Below, in pieces: positions 1 through 7,493 of a stretch of 13,607 nt of DNA. Source of the stretch: an uncultured Planctomycetaceae bacterium (GTDB lineage Bacteria > Planctomycetota > Planctomycetia > Pirellulales > UBA1268); NCBI GenBank assembly GCA_937926325.1, contig CALAZQ010000529.1, positions 1-13,607 on the forward strand, read 5' to 3'. The position numbers and the translations under genes were made by a program. Within the stretch, counting starts at the first letter, position 1; each line of letters starts with the position of its first letter. The notes under the pieces are model-generated. The model made no database searches, was not told the DNA's origin, and worked only from the letters and a program-made list of their open reading frames with translations.

Positions 1-986
1 ATGAGCTCGAGGGCTGAAAAGGGCTCGATGGTTCGGTCGGGAAACAGCCCGGCGAGTGTCGCCACCGCCGCGGCGTCGGCGGCATGGTCAAACGTCGGCA
101 CAATCACCGCACCATTGAGCAAATAAAAATTAAGATAGCTCGCCGGCAGTTGGACGCCGGCAAAGCCAACCCGCGGAGGCAGATCGAGCGGAATTACCTC
201 CAGCTTCCGGCCACGGGCATCGGTGAGGGTTTCGAGCAGTGCCAGATTGGCTGCCAGCGGCCCATGGTTTGGATCGTTCGTGTCGGGCTGGCGGGCAGCC
301 ACCACCCGGCCCGGAGCGACGAACCGGGCCAGCTGATCGATGTGGCCATCGGTGTCGTCGCCTGCCAGTTCACCTCCGACCCAGAGCACCTGCGCGATGC
401 CCAGCGACTGCTTGAGGACCGCCGCGAGTTCGTCCCGGCTGAGGCCCGGGTTTCGCCTGGGGTCGTCGATGCAGCGGTGATTGACCAGCAGCGTGCCCTC
501 ACCGTCGGTCTCGATCGCGCCGCCCTCCAGCACGATGCCGGGCCGCACCGTGTCGAGGCCGAGGTGGGCCGCAATCTGGCCAGCCACGGCGGCATCGGCA
601 TCCCAGGGTGGATACTTGCCCCCCCAGGCGTTGAAGTCGAAGACGACTGCCCGCAGCGGCCCACCAGCGGCAGACGTGAGGAAGATCGGCCCGGTGTCTC
701 GCAGCCACGAATCGCTGGTGGGAATGTCGATCAGCTCGACGTTGGTGATGCCCTGCAGCTCCGCCCTGGCATCATCAAGCACCGGCCCGGTGCCGATCAC
801 CCGAACCGGCTCGTAGCCGGCCACCAGCCGCACCAGCCGGACAAAAGCCCGGGGAATGTCAGCAAAATCACCCAGAAAGGTCTGTCGCCGATGCGGCCAG
901 GCCAGCCAGGTGGCTGCGTGCGGCTCCCACTCAGCCGGCAGGCGATAGCCGGCAGCTGGCTGCGAAGCTCGCGCGGCAGCCGGCAT
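1..986 (-). CDS. aguA: Agmatine deiminase (agmatine iminohydrolase), C terminus cut by window edge
   Basis: Hydrolyses agmatine to N-carbamoylputrescine and ammonia in the cytoplasm, the first of two steps from agmatine to putrescine. Reading the minus strand from the ATG at 986 gives 328 residues with no stop before the left edge. Family landmarks seen: PAEWEPHAATWLAWPH near residues 17-32, WLRDTGP at 94-100, FNAWGGKYPPWDAD at 118-131, LEGGAIETDGEGT at 153-165, and DGHIDQLARF at 213-222, whose H215 matches the family catalytic histidine. The glycine-rich C-terminal block with the nucleophilic cysteine would lie just beyond the window, so activity cannot be confirmed here. Family members are about 340-370 residues, so only a short tail should be missing. 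The ATG shares one base with the aguB stop (TGATG), which implies translational coupling. The family assignment is strong. Confidence 0.93.
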   Translation of the reverse strand, partial: MPAAARASQPAAGYRLPAEWEPHAATWLAWPHRRQTFLGDFADIPRAFVRLVRLVAGYEPVRVIGTGPVLDDARAELQGITNVELIDIPTSDSWLRDTGPIFLTSAAGGPLRAVVFDFNAWGGKYPPWDADAAVAGQIAAHLGLDTVRPGIVLEGGAIETDGEGTLLVNHRCIDDPRRNPGLSRDELAAVLKQSLGIAQVLWVGGELAGDDTDGHIDQLARFVAPGRVVAARQPDTNDPNHGPLAANLALLETLTDARGRKLEVIPLDLPPRVGFAGVQLPASYLNFYLLNGAVIVPTFDHAADAAAVATLAGLFPDRTIEPFSALEL

Positions 987-1863
987 CAGGCCTCTCCCCA
1001 GCGGGCCAGCAGACCGCCATAGGCATCGATGCGGCGGTCTCGAAAGAAGGGCCAGCGGGTCCGCGACCATTCGATGCGGCTGAGGTCACAGTCAACCACA
1101 AGCACGGCCGGATCATCGTGGCCGGCAATCTCCAGCCGCTGGCCGTTGGGCGCATAGACCACGCTCGCACCCCAGAACCGTAGCGGCCCCTCGCGGCCGG
1201 TGCGGTTGACCGCGACCACGAAGACCCCGTTGGCGATGGCATGGCTTTTGAGCATCGTGTCCCACGATTCATACTGCTCGGCATGGAGCGGCTCTTCACC
1301 ATCAAGCCAGCCGATGGCGGTGGGATAGAACAACACCTCAGCTCCGGCCAGCGCCGTCAGCCGCGCGGCCTCGGGATACCACTGATCCCAGCAGACCAAT
1401 GGCCCGACCCGTAGCCGGCTGGTCGGCACGCTGACAAAGCCCGTGTCGCCCGGCGCGAAATAGAACTTCTCGTAATAGTGCGGATCGTCAGGGATGTGCA
1501 TCTTGCGATAGGTCCCCGCCAGCGATCCGTCGGCATCAAACACGACCGCGGTGTTATGAAACAGCCCGTGGCTCCGCCGCTCGAAGACGCTGCCGACGAG
1601 TACCACGCCCTGCTCTCGGGCGGCGGCAGCCAAGCGATCAGTCAGCGGGCCAGGCACTCCCTCTGCCTCAGCAAAGCGATCATGGTCTTCGGACTGGCAG
1701 GGGTATTCGCCGGCGAAGAGCTCCTGCAGGCAGACGACGTCTGCACCTCGTGCTTTGGCGGCGGCGATACCCGCAAGGGCCTGTTCAATGTTGACTTCAC
1801 GGTCGGCCGTACAGGCTGCCTGAACCAGCCCCAGCCGCAGGCTCCGGCCGGCCGGCGGGGACA

Positions 1864-1864
<1 letters not shown>
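986..1864 (-). CDS. aguB: N-carbamoylputrescine amidohydrolase (nitrilase superfamily)
   Basis: Predicted to hydrolyse N-carbamoylputrescine to putrescine, CO2 and ammonia, taking the product of the adjacent aguA. The protein has 292 residues, the normal length. The carbon-nitrogen hydrolase triad is visible: E48 in CLQELF, K121 in YRKMHIPDD and C158 in LVCWDQWYPE. The segments HYYEKFYFAPGD (about 129-140) and RFWGASVVYAPNG are typical of this subfamily. The ATG at 1864 shares one base with the glyA stop, and the stop shares one base with the aguA start, so the gene sits in a coupled three-gene unit. On sequence alone a related amidase such as beta-ureidopropionase would be possible. The pairing with agmatine deiminase settles the substrate as far as can be done by inference. 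Confidence 0.93.
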
Positions 1865-3132
<1,268 letters not shown>

Positions 3133-3135
3133 GCG

Positions 3136-3144
3136 TCACCTCCT
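3136..3144 (-). promoter_or_regulatory. Strong ribosome-binding site of glyA
   Basis: The minus strand reads AGGAGGTGA, a near-complete match to the anti-Shine-Dalgarno complement, with AGGAGG 6 bases before the GTG at 3132. It decides the GTG start, because no ATG lies at an equivalent position. Confidence 0.85.
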
Positions 3145-3195
3145 GGGGCTGTGCTGGCGGCGGGCCGACGACGATCGGTCTATCCAATCCAAACC

Positions 3196-3224
3196 ATTGT
3201 GCGGGGGTGGCGGTGAGGCGTCAA
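3196..3224 (-). promoter_or_regulatory. Candidate sigma70-type promoter of glyA-aguB-aguA
   Basis: On the minus strand TTGACG (3219-3224) is followed after 17 bases by CACAAT (3196-3201), matching 5 of 6 and 4 of 6 consensus positions. Transcription would start near 3189, leaving a leader of about 55 bases before the GTG. It lies in the only non-coding gap upstream of glyA. No riboswitch-like structure is evident in so short a leader. The assignment is by eye. Confidence 0.5.
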
Positions 3225-3237
3225 CGAATACCGCCAA

Positions 3238-4221
3238 TCAGGGCAACCGGAGCGGCTCCGGCATAAAGGTCACGATCGGAATCAGGCAGGAGGCGAGCCC
3301 CAGCGCCTGCCGCCAGGGGTCGAGCGGCCGGCCCTCGTCGCGGATCGGCGGATGGTCCGCCCCCATGAAGGCGATGATCACCACCATGGCCACCCAATGA
3401 TAGCCACCGAAAACAACGATGCCGCCGATCGCCGCCAGCAGCACCGCCCGGGTGACCAGGTGCGACCGCCGGCCAAACAGGGCGTGGCAGACATGCCCAC
3501 CGTCGAGTTGGCTGATCGGAATCATATTCAGCCCCGTCACCAGCAACCCGACCCAGCCCGCCATCAGCAGCGCATTGGGGGCCAGGGTCTGCCCCGGAGC
3601 CAGGTCGGGCCTGATCAGGGCCAGCAGCCACTGGCCGAGCAGTGGCTGGGCGAACGGGTTGAACGCATCTGGCACCCCGCTGGCCATGCCGGCGGCCAGC
3701 ACCGGCACCGCCACCGCGAGGCCGGCCAGGGGGCCAGCCAAGGCGATGTCAAACAGCTGCCGGCGGTCGGCCCGTGAGCCCTCCATCCCGATCACCGCCC
3801 CCAGCGTGCCGGTCAGCATCACCGGCACCGGCAGAAAGAAGGGCAACGTCGCGGGTATCCGATGCCGCCGAGCCGCCAGAAAATGCCCTGCCTCGTGGGC
3901 GGTCAGAATCGCCATCACTGCCAGCATGTAGGCCAGGCCCCGCGGCCAGTGCTGGCCGACGTCGGCCCAGAAGGTGTCATCCAGCCCAAGGACCAGCGGC
4001 TGCCAGCCGACCGTGCCGGCGGCAAAGGTGGTCAGGCACGTTCCCAAATAGAGATAGATCTGCAGCCGCAGCCGCCCCGCGGGTGGCTGATTGGGCCGAT
4101 GCCGCGGCGGCAGCCAGCCGGGCGGCAGGCTGGCTGCGGCCAGCTGGTCAGGCCCGAGGGGGACCATCTCATCGCCATGATCAGCAGGAGCAGTATCGAG
4201 GGAATCAGTCATGCCACCCAT
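3238..4221 (-). CDS. Site-2 protease family (M50) membrane metalloprotease
   Basis: Predicted intramembrane zinc protease of 327 residues. The metal-binding motif HEAGHF has H109, E110 and H113, set in a hydrophobic helix (about 97-115). The third ligand region NMIPISQLDGGH (232-243) has D240. A PFFLPVP stretch (127-133) resembles the conserved F-x-x-P-x-P turn of the EGY/M50 subgroup. Several hydrophobic segments follow (about 135-147, 160-180, 217-232, 257-285). There is no PDZ domain, and the N-terminal 50 residues are hydrophilic and proline-rich, so it differs from RseP. The start is either 4221 or the ATG at 4212 (MTDSLD), and the sequence does not settle which. The gene ends 105 bases before glyA and diverges from lysA. 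The substrate is unknown; such proteases usually cleave membrane-anchored anti-sigma factors or similar, and none is encoded here. Confidence 0.88.
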   Translation of the reverse strand: MGGMTDSLDTAPADHGDEMVPLGPDQLAAASLPPGWLPPRHRPNQPPAGRLRLQIYLYLGTCLTTFAAGTVGWQPLVLGLDDTFWADVGQHWPRGLAYMLAVMAILTAHEAGHFLAARRHRIPATLPFFLPVPVMLTGTLGAVIGMEGSRADRRQLFDIALAGPLAGLAVAVPVLAAGMASGVPDAFNPFAQPLLGQWLLALIRPDLAPGQTLAPNALLMAGWVGLLVTGLNMIPISQLDGGHVCHALFGRRSHLVTRAVLLAAIGGIVVFGGYHWVAMVVIIAFMGADHPPIRDEGRPLDPWRQALGLASCLIPIVTFMPEPLRLP

Positions 4222-4253
4222 CAGGATACCCGTTCAGGAGACCGGCAGGCTGG

Positions 4254-4259
4254 TAGACT
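4254..4259 (+). promoter_or_regulatory. Candidate extended -10 element for lysA
   Basis: The 95-base gap between the divergent protease and lysA genes contains TGG immediately followed by TAGACT, an extended -10 pattern (TGn plus a 4 of 6 hexamer). No good -35 lies 16-18 bases upstream. Transcription would begin near 4266, about 50 bases before the lysA ATG. I see no convincing minus-strand promoter for the protease gene here. Confidence 0.35.
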
Positions 4260-4316
4260 GCTCCGGAGGCTTCTTGAAGCCACGTCCGTTCCCCCGGCAC
4301 CCCCTCACGCCCGCCC

Positions 4317-5663
4317 ATGAACGCTTCGAATACTGCCGATCTTGCGGAAACTACCACGGCCACCGCGAGCCAGCCCCCCGGCATCCGTCGCCAGCTTGCC
4401 GGCGTTGATGTCCGCGAACTGGCCGAATGCTACGGCACGCCGCTGTACGTCTACGACGCCGCCGTCATCCGTCAGCGATGTGCCGATCTGGCGGCCTGGG
4501 ACACCGTGCGGTTCGCCCAGAAGGCCTGCTCGAATCTGGCCGTGCTCGATCTGGTCCGTCGGGCAGGGGTGCTGGTCGATGCGGTCAGCCACGGCGAAAT
4601 TGCCCGGGCACTGGCCGCCGGCTACCCCACCGCACCAGCGGCAACCACCGATGGCCTGCCACCAGCCCATCCGATCGTCTACACAGCCGACATCTTCGAC
4701 CGCGAGAGCCTCGAAGCGGTTGTGCAGCACGGCATTCACGTCAACTGCGGCTCAGCCGACATGCTCGAGCAGTTGGCTGAACGGGTGCCGGGGGCCGATG
4801 TCACCCTCCGAATCAACCCGGGCTTCGGCCATGGCCACAGCCAGAAGACCAACACCGGTGGCGAAGGCTCAAAGCATGGCATCTGGCATGAGGAGGTGCC
4901 CGATGCCCTCCGCCGAGCCGAGTGGGCGGGGCTGGCGGTCACCGGGTTGCACATGCACATCGGCAGCGGCACCGATCTGGCCCATCTGGCCACTGTGGCC
5001 GAGGCCCTGGAGAAAACAGCCCGGGAAATCGGCCGGTCGCTCACCACCATCAGTGCCGGTGGTGGCCTGCCGGTGCCCTACCGACCTGAGGAGACCCGGG
5101 CCGATCTGTCGGGCTACTTCGAGCTCTGGGACGCCACCCGCAAACGGCTGGAAGACGCCTTCGGCCATCGGATTCGCCTGGAGATCGAACCGGGCCGCTA
5201 CCTGACCGCTGAGGCCGGTACCCTGATCACCGAGGTGCGGGCGATCAAGCGACAGGGCAGCAAGAAATACCTGCTCGTCGATGCCGGCTTTCACACGCTG
5301 GCCCGGCCGGTGCTGTACGGGTCGTACCATCCGATGAGTCTCTGCCCGGCGGCCAGCAGCGTGCCCGACAGCCTCGAGCCCGTGGCGGTCGGCGGTCCGC
5401 TCTGCGAGTCGGGCGATATCTTCACGCAGGAAGAGGGGGGCTTTGTCAGCACTCGCGACCTGCCGCCGGCCCGCGTCGGGGATCTGCTGCTGCTGGAGGT
5501 GGCCGGTGCCTACGGCTTTGTGATGGCCAGCAACTACAACTCTAAGCCGCTGCCGGCCGAGGTACTGCTCGACGGCGGCGAGGCCCGGCTGGTGCGAGCT
5601 CGGCAGACCGCCGAGGAACTGTTCCGCGGTGAATCGACAAGCGGCCTGCCCGCAAGCCCCTGA
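4317..5663 (+). CDS. lysA: Diaminopimelate decarboxylase, E. coli-type
   Basis: PLP-dependent fold-III decarboxylase that converts meso-diaminopimelate to L-lysine, the last step of lysine synthesis. The 448 residues compare with about 420 in E. coli. Blocks seen: VRFAQKACSN (64-73) with PLP lysine K69; INPGFGHGHSQKTNTGGE (166-183); SKHGIW (185-190); HMHIGSG (212-218); ISAGGGLPVPY (245-255); EIEPGRYL (289-296); PLCESGDIFTQEEGG (361-375) with the dimer-interface C363 and E364; and SNYNSKP near 405. These agree closely with E. coli LysA as I recall it, and less with the commoner YAVKAN type. The extra length is a roughly 25-residue N-terminal stretch and a short insert near 104-116. The ATG at 4317 has no Shine-Dalgarno sequence upstream. 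The GGAGG at 4265-4269 has no in-frame start codon at a suitable distance. Confidence 0.96.
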   Translation: MNASNTADLAETTTATASQPPGIRRQLAGVDVRELAECYGTPLYVYDAAVIRQRCADLAAWDTVRFAQKACSNLAVLDLVRRAGVLVDAVSHGEIARALAAGYPTAPAATTDGLPPAHPIVYTADIFDRESLEAVVQHGIHVNCGSADMLEQLAERVPGADVTLRINPGFGHGHSQKTNTGGEGSKHGIWHEEVPDALRRAEWAGLAVTGLHMHIGSGTDLAHLATVAEALEKTAREIGRSLTTISAGGGLPVPYRPEETRADLSGYFELWDATRKRLEDAFGHRIRLEIEPGRYLTAEAGTLITEVRAIKRQGSKKYLLVDAGFHTLARPVLYGSYHPMSLCPAASSVPDSLEPVAVGGPLCESGDIFTQEEGGFVSTRDLPPARVGDLLLLEVAGAYGFVMASNYNSKPLPAEVLLDGGEARLVRARQTAEELFRGESTSGLPASP

Positions 5664-5685
5664 CAAGCCCGAGCGGTGAATCGGT

Positions 5686-5714
5686 TTGGCCGGTCGATTT
5701 TTCGCGGCTATAGT
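5686..5714 (+). promoter_or_regulatory. Promoter of the ferredoxin gene
   Basis: TTGGCC (5686-5691), 17 bases, then TATAGT (5709-5714). The expected start of transcription is near 5721, about 40 bases before the ATG at 5760. It has the same layout and almost the same hexamers as the dprA promoter. It also argues against the longer reading frame from 5676, since that start would lie upstream of transcription. Confidence 0.65.
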
Positions 5715-5759
5715 GGGGGAAATTCAGATCCGGCACCCTTCTTTACCGATACTGAAACT

Positions 5760-6152
5760 ATGCCAAAGCAGGGCCCCCGCAAAAAACTGCCGAAAGAGTT
5801 GGCCGTCATTAACGCCGACAACTGCACCGGCTGCGAGTCATGTCTGGAAGTCTGTCCCGTTGACTGCATTTTCAAGGTGCAGCAGTACGACCAGTTCCAC
5901 AACCTGCAAAGCTGGTGCGAAATTGACATCGAACGGTGCGTGGGCTGCGAGGTCTGCGTCCACATTCCCGGCAAAAAGTCGAATCCCTACGATCTCAAGG
6001 TCTGTCCATGGGATGCGATCGAAATGGTGCCGACCGAAGAGGTTGCTGTCGCCGTCGCCCAGATGGGTGGGCCGCCGGAATATGTCGAGGCCAACTGGGA
6101 GCGGCTGGTCGATACCGCCCAGCACCTCGCCGAATTAAAAGCCGGTAGCTGA
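5760..6152 (+). CDS. 2[4Fe-4S] ferredoxin with insert in second cluster motif
   Basis: Small electron carrier of 130 residues starting at MPKQGP. The first motif is regular: C22, C25, C28 and C32 followed by proline (CTGCESCLEVCP). The second has C60, C63 and C66 (CVGCEVC), but its CP cysteine comes only at C82, 15 residues after C66 instead of the usual 3, with VHIPGKKSNPYDLKV between. Two more cysteines are C36 and C53. A C-terminal helix of about 45 residues (near 88-130, with PPEYVEANWERL) has no cysteines. The ATG at 5760 was chosen because a good promoter lies between it and the upstream in-frame ATG at 5676, and because the conserved part begins here. No Shine-Dalgarno sequence is visible. 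The redox partner is unknown and no oxidoreductase is adjacent. Confidence 0.88.
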   Translation: MPKQGPRKKLPKELAVINADNCTGCESCLEVCPVDCIFKVQQYDQFHNLQSWCEIDIERCVGCEVCVHIPGKKSNPYDLKVCPWDAIEMVPTEEVAVAVAQMGGPPEYVEANWERLVDTAQHLAELKAGS

Positions 6153-6198
6153 CCGGCGACAGCGGTTGCCACAGCCGGCCACTCCCATCACCACCCGC

Positions 6199-6227
6199 TT
6201 GGCAAGCACCTCCCTCACCAGTATAGT
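6199..6227 (+). promoter_or_regulatory. Promoter of dprA
   Basis: TTGGCA (6199-6204), 17 bases, TATAGT (6222-6227): five of six matches at both hexamers with ideal spacing. Transcription should begin near 6234, giving a leader of about 25 bases that contains the dprA ribosome-binding site. The 107-base gap after the ferredoxin holds no other clear element. Confidence 0.75.
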
Positions 6228-6247
6228 GAACACAGTTTCACTCACCT

Positions 6248-6254
6248 GGAGGTG
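6248..6254 (+). promoter_or_regulatory. Ribosome-binding site of dprA
   Basis: GGAGGTG, with GGAGG ending 7 bases before the ATG at 6260. Together with the promoter just upstream it fixes the start codon. Confidence 0.8.
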
Positions 6255-6259
6255 CGGTT

Positions 6260-7417
6260 ATGCAAGCCGGCGTCGATTCCATTGCTGCAGTGGCAGCGGA
6301 CGAACAGCATCTGCTCGGCCGACTGCGGTTGGCGTCTGTCCCCGGCCTCGGCAGCCCCTTGCGGCGGCGGCTGTTGGCCCGGTTCGGCTCAGCCGAAGCG
6401 ATCTTTGCGGCCGACCAACGAGCCCTCACCGCCGTGGAAAAGGTGACGCCCACGGTCGCCGCTGCCATCACCGAGCATGCCGGTGCCGCAGCTGCCGAGC
6501 AGCTGCTGGCCGACTGCCGGCGGCACCGGATCGACATCCTGCCGGAGGGCTCGCCCGGCTACCCCCGGCTGCTGTCGCAGATCGACGACCCTCCCGACAT
6601 CCTCTATCTGCGGGGGCAGCTTGAGCCGACCGATGGCCTCGCGGTGGCCATCGTTGGAGCCCGGCATGCCACGGCCTACGGAAAGCGGGCGGCCGAACAG
6701 TTGGCCGGGGGGCTGGCCCGGGCCGGCTGCACGGTCATCAGCGGGCTGGCCCGAGGCATCGACGCCGCCGCGCACCGCGGCGCGATTGCCGCCGGTGGCC
6801 GTACCCTGGCGGTACTGGGCAGCGGGCTGCTTGAGGTCTATCCACCGGAGCACCGCGAGTTGGCCCTTGAGGTCAGCGAACACGGGGCGGTCATCAGCGA
6901 GTGCCCGCCGTTTGCCCAGCCGCATGCCGGGGCTTTTCCCCGCCGCAACCGCATTGTTTCTGGCCTCTCGCTCGGCACGGTGGTCGTGCAGGCCTCGGGC
7001 CGGTCCGGGGCCCTGATCACCGCCCGGCTGGCAGGCGAGCAGGGCCGCGAGGTCTTTGCGGTGCCCGGTCCGATCGACTGCCGGGTGTCCGCCGGCTGTC
7101 ACAAGCTGATCCGTGACGGGGCCACCCTGGTGACGAACGTCGATGAAATTCTGGAGGAACTCGGGCCCCTGTTTGAAACGGTGACCGACGCCGCCGGCCG
7201 TGAGGTGCGGCACCCGGCCGAACTGCAACTGGATGAGCTTGAGCGGCAGGTTCTCGACGCCATCGACCGTACCGCTGACGGTGATCCGACCGCCGACATC
7301 GACGCTGTCGGTGAGACGGCCGACCTCGAACCGTCGCGGCTGCTGGCGACGCTTGCCGCCCTCGAGATCCGCCGGCTGATCCGCCGGATTCCGGGCAATC
7401 GGGTTGAGCGGGTGTAG
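6260..7417 (+). CDS. dprA: DNA-processing protein DprA (Smf), RecA loader
   Basis: Cytoplasmic single-stranded DNA-binding protein that protects incoming DNA and loads RecA during natural transformation; also widespread in species not known to be competent. The 385 residues show the three-part layout: an N-terminal helix-hairpin-helix/SAM-like region (about 18-60, LASVPGLGSPLRRRLLARFG); a Rossmann-type core (about 90-300) with AIVGARHATAYG (130-141), ISGLARGIDAAAH (160-172), VLGSGL (185-190), SECPP (213-217), FPRRNRIVSGLS (226-237), SGALITA (249-255) and VPGP (268-271); and a C-terminal winged-helix domain (about 322-383). It has its own promoter and ribosome-binding site, so it is probably transcribed apart from the ferredoxin gene. 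No other competence genes are visible. Confidence 0.95.
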   Translation: MQAGVDSIAAVAADEQHLLGRLRLASVPGLGSPLRRRLLARFGSAEAIFAADQRALTAVEKVTPTVAAAITEHAGAAAAEQLLADCRRHRIDILPEGSPGYPRLLSQIDDPPDILYLRGQLEPTDGLAVAIVGARHATAYGKRAAEQLAGGLARAGCTVISGLARGIDAAAHRGAIAAGGRTLAVLGSGLLEVYPPEHRELALEVSEHGAVISECPPFAQPHAGAFPRRNRIVSGLSLGTVVVQASGRSGALITARLAGEQGREVFAVPGPIDCRVSAGCHKLIRDGATLVTNVDEILEELGPLFETVTDAAGREVRHPAELQLDELERQVLDAIDRTADGDPTADIDAVGETADLEPSRLLATLAALEIRRLIRRIPGNRVERV

Positions 7418-7431
7418 CTATTCCCGCCACC

Positions 7432-7461
7432 GGTCAGCGGCGTCTGACCCCGCCCCTTTTT
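7432..7461 (+). terminator. Possible intrinsic terminator after dprA
   Basis: GGTCAG (7432-7437) and CTGACC (7444-7449) form a perfect 6-base stem with a 6-base loop, followed 7 bases later by five T (7457-7461). The stem is short and the distance to the T run is larger than ideal, so the call is tentative. Confidence 0.4.
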
Positions 7462-7480
7462 CTTCCGGGGCCATCGCCCG

Positions 7481-7486
7481 TAGAAT
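7481..7486 (+). promoter_or_regulatory. Candidate -10 element of prfB, near-leaderless start
   Basis: TAGAAT matches five of six consensus -10 positions. No good -35 is present; the best at 17 bases is TTTTCT. The expected transcription start (about 7493) falls next to the ATG at 7494, which has no Shine-Dalgarno sequence. The mRNA may therefore be leaderless or nearly so. Confidence 0.4.
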
Positions 7487-7493
7487 CCCGCAC

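Noticed and set aside
84..1022. Long plus-strand open frame of 312 codons
   Set aside because: It is antisense to aguA, whose family motifs are clear; GC-rich shadow frame without recognisable domains.
3247..3261. Palindrome CCGGAGCGGCTCCGG
   Set aside because: Lies inside the protease coding sequence with no T run; expected occasionally in GC-rich DNA.
4869..5666. Minus-strand open frame of 265 codons
   Set aside because: Mirror of lysA; no motif and no ribosome-binding site.
5676..5759. Upstream in-frame ATG adding 28 residues to the ferredoxin
   Set aside because: A good promoter (5686-5714) lies inside it, and the added residues are not ferredoxin-like.
6155..6170. Hairpin GGCGAC/GTTGCC after the ferredoxin stop
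   Set aside because: Only six pairs including one G-T, and no T run; too weak to call a terminator.
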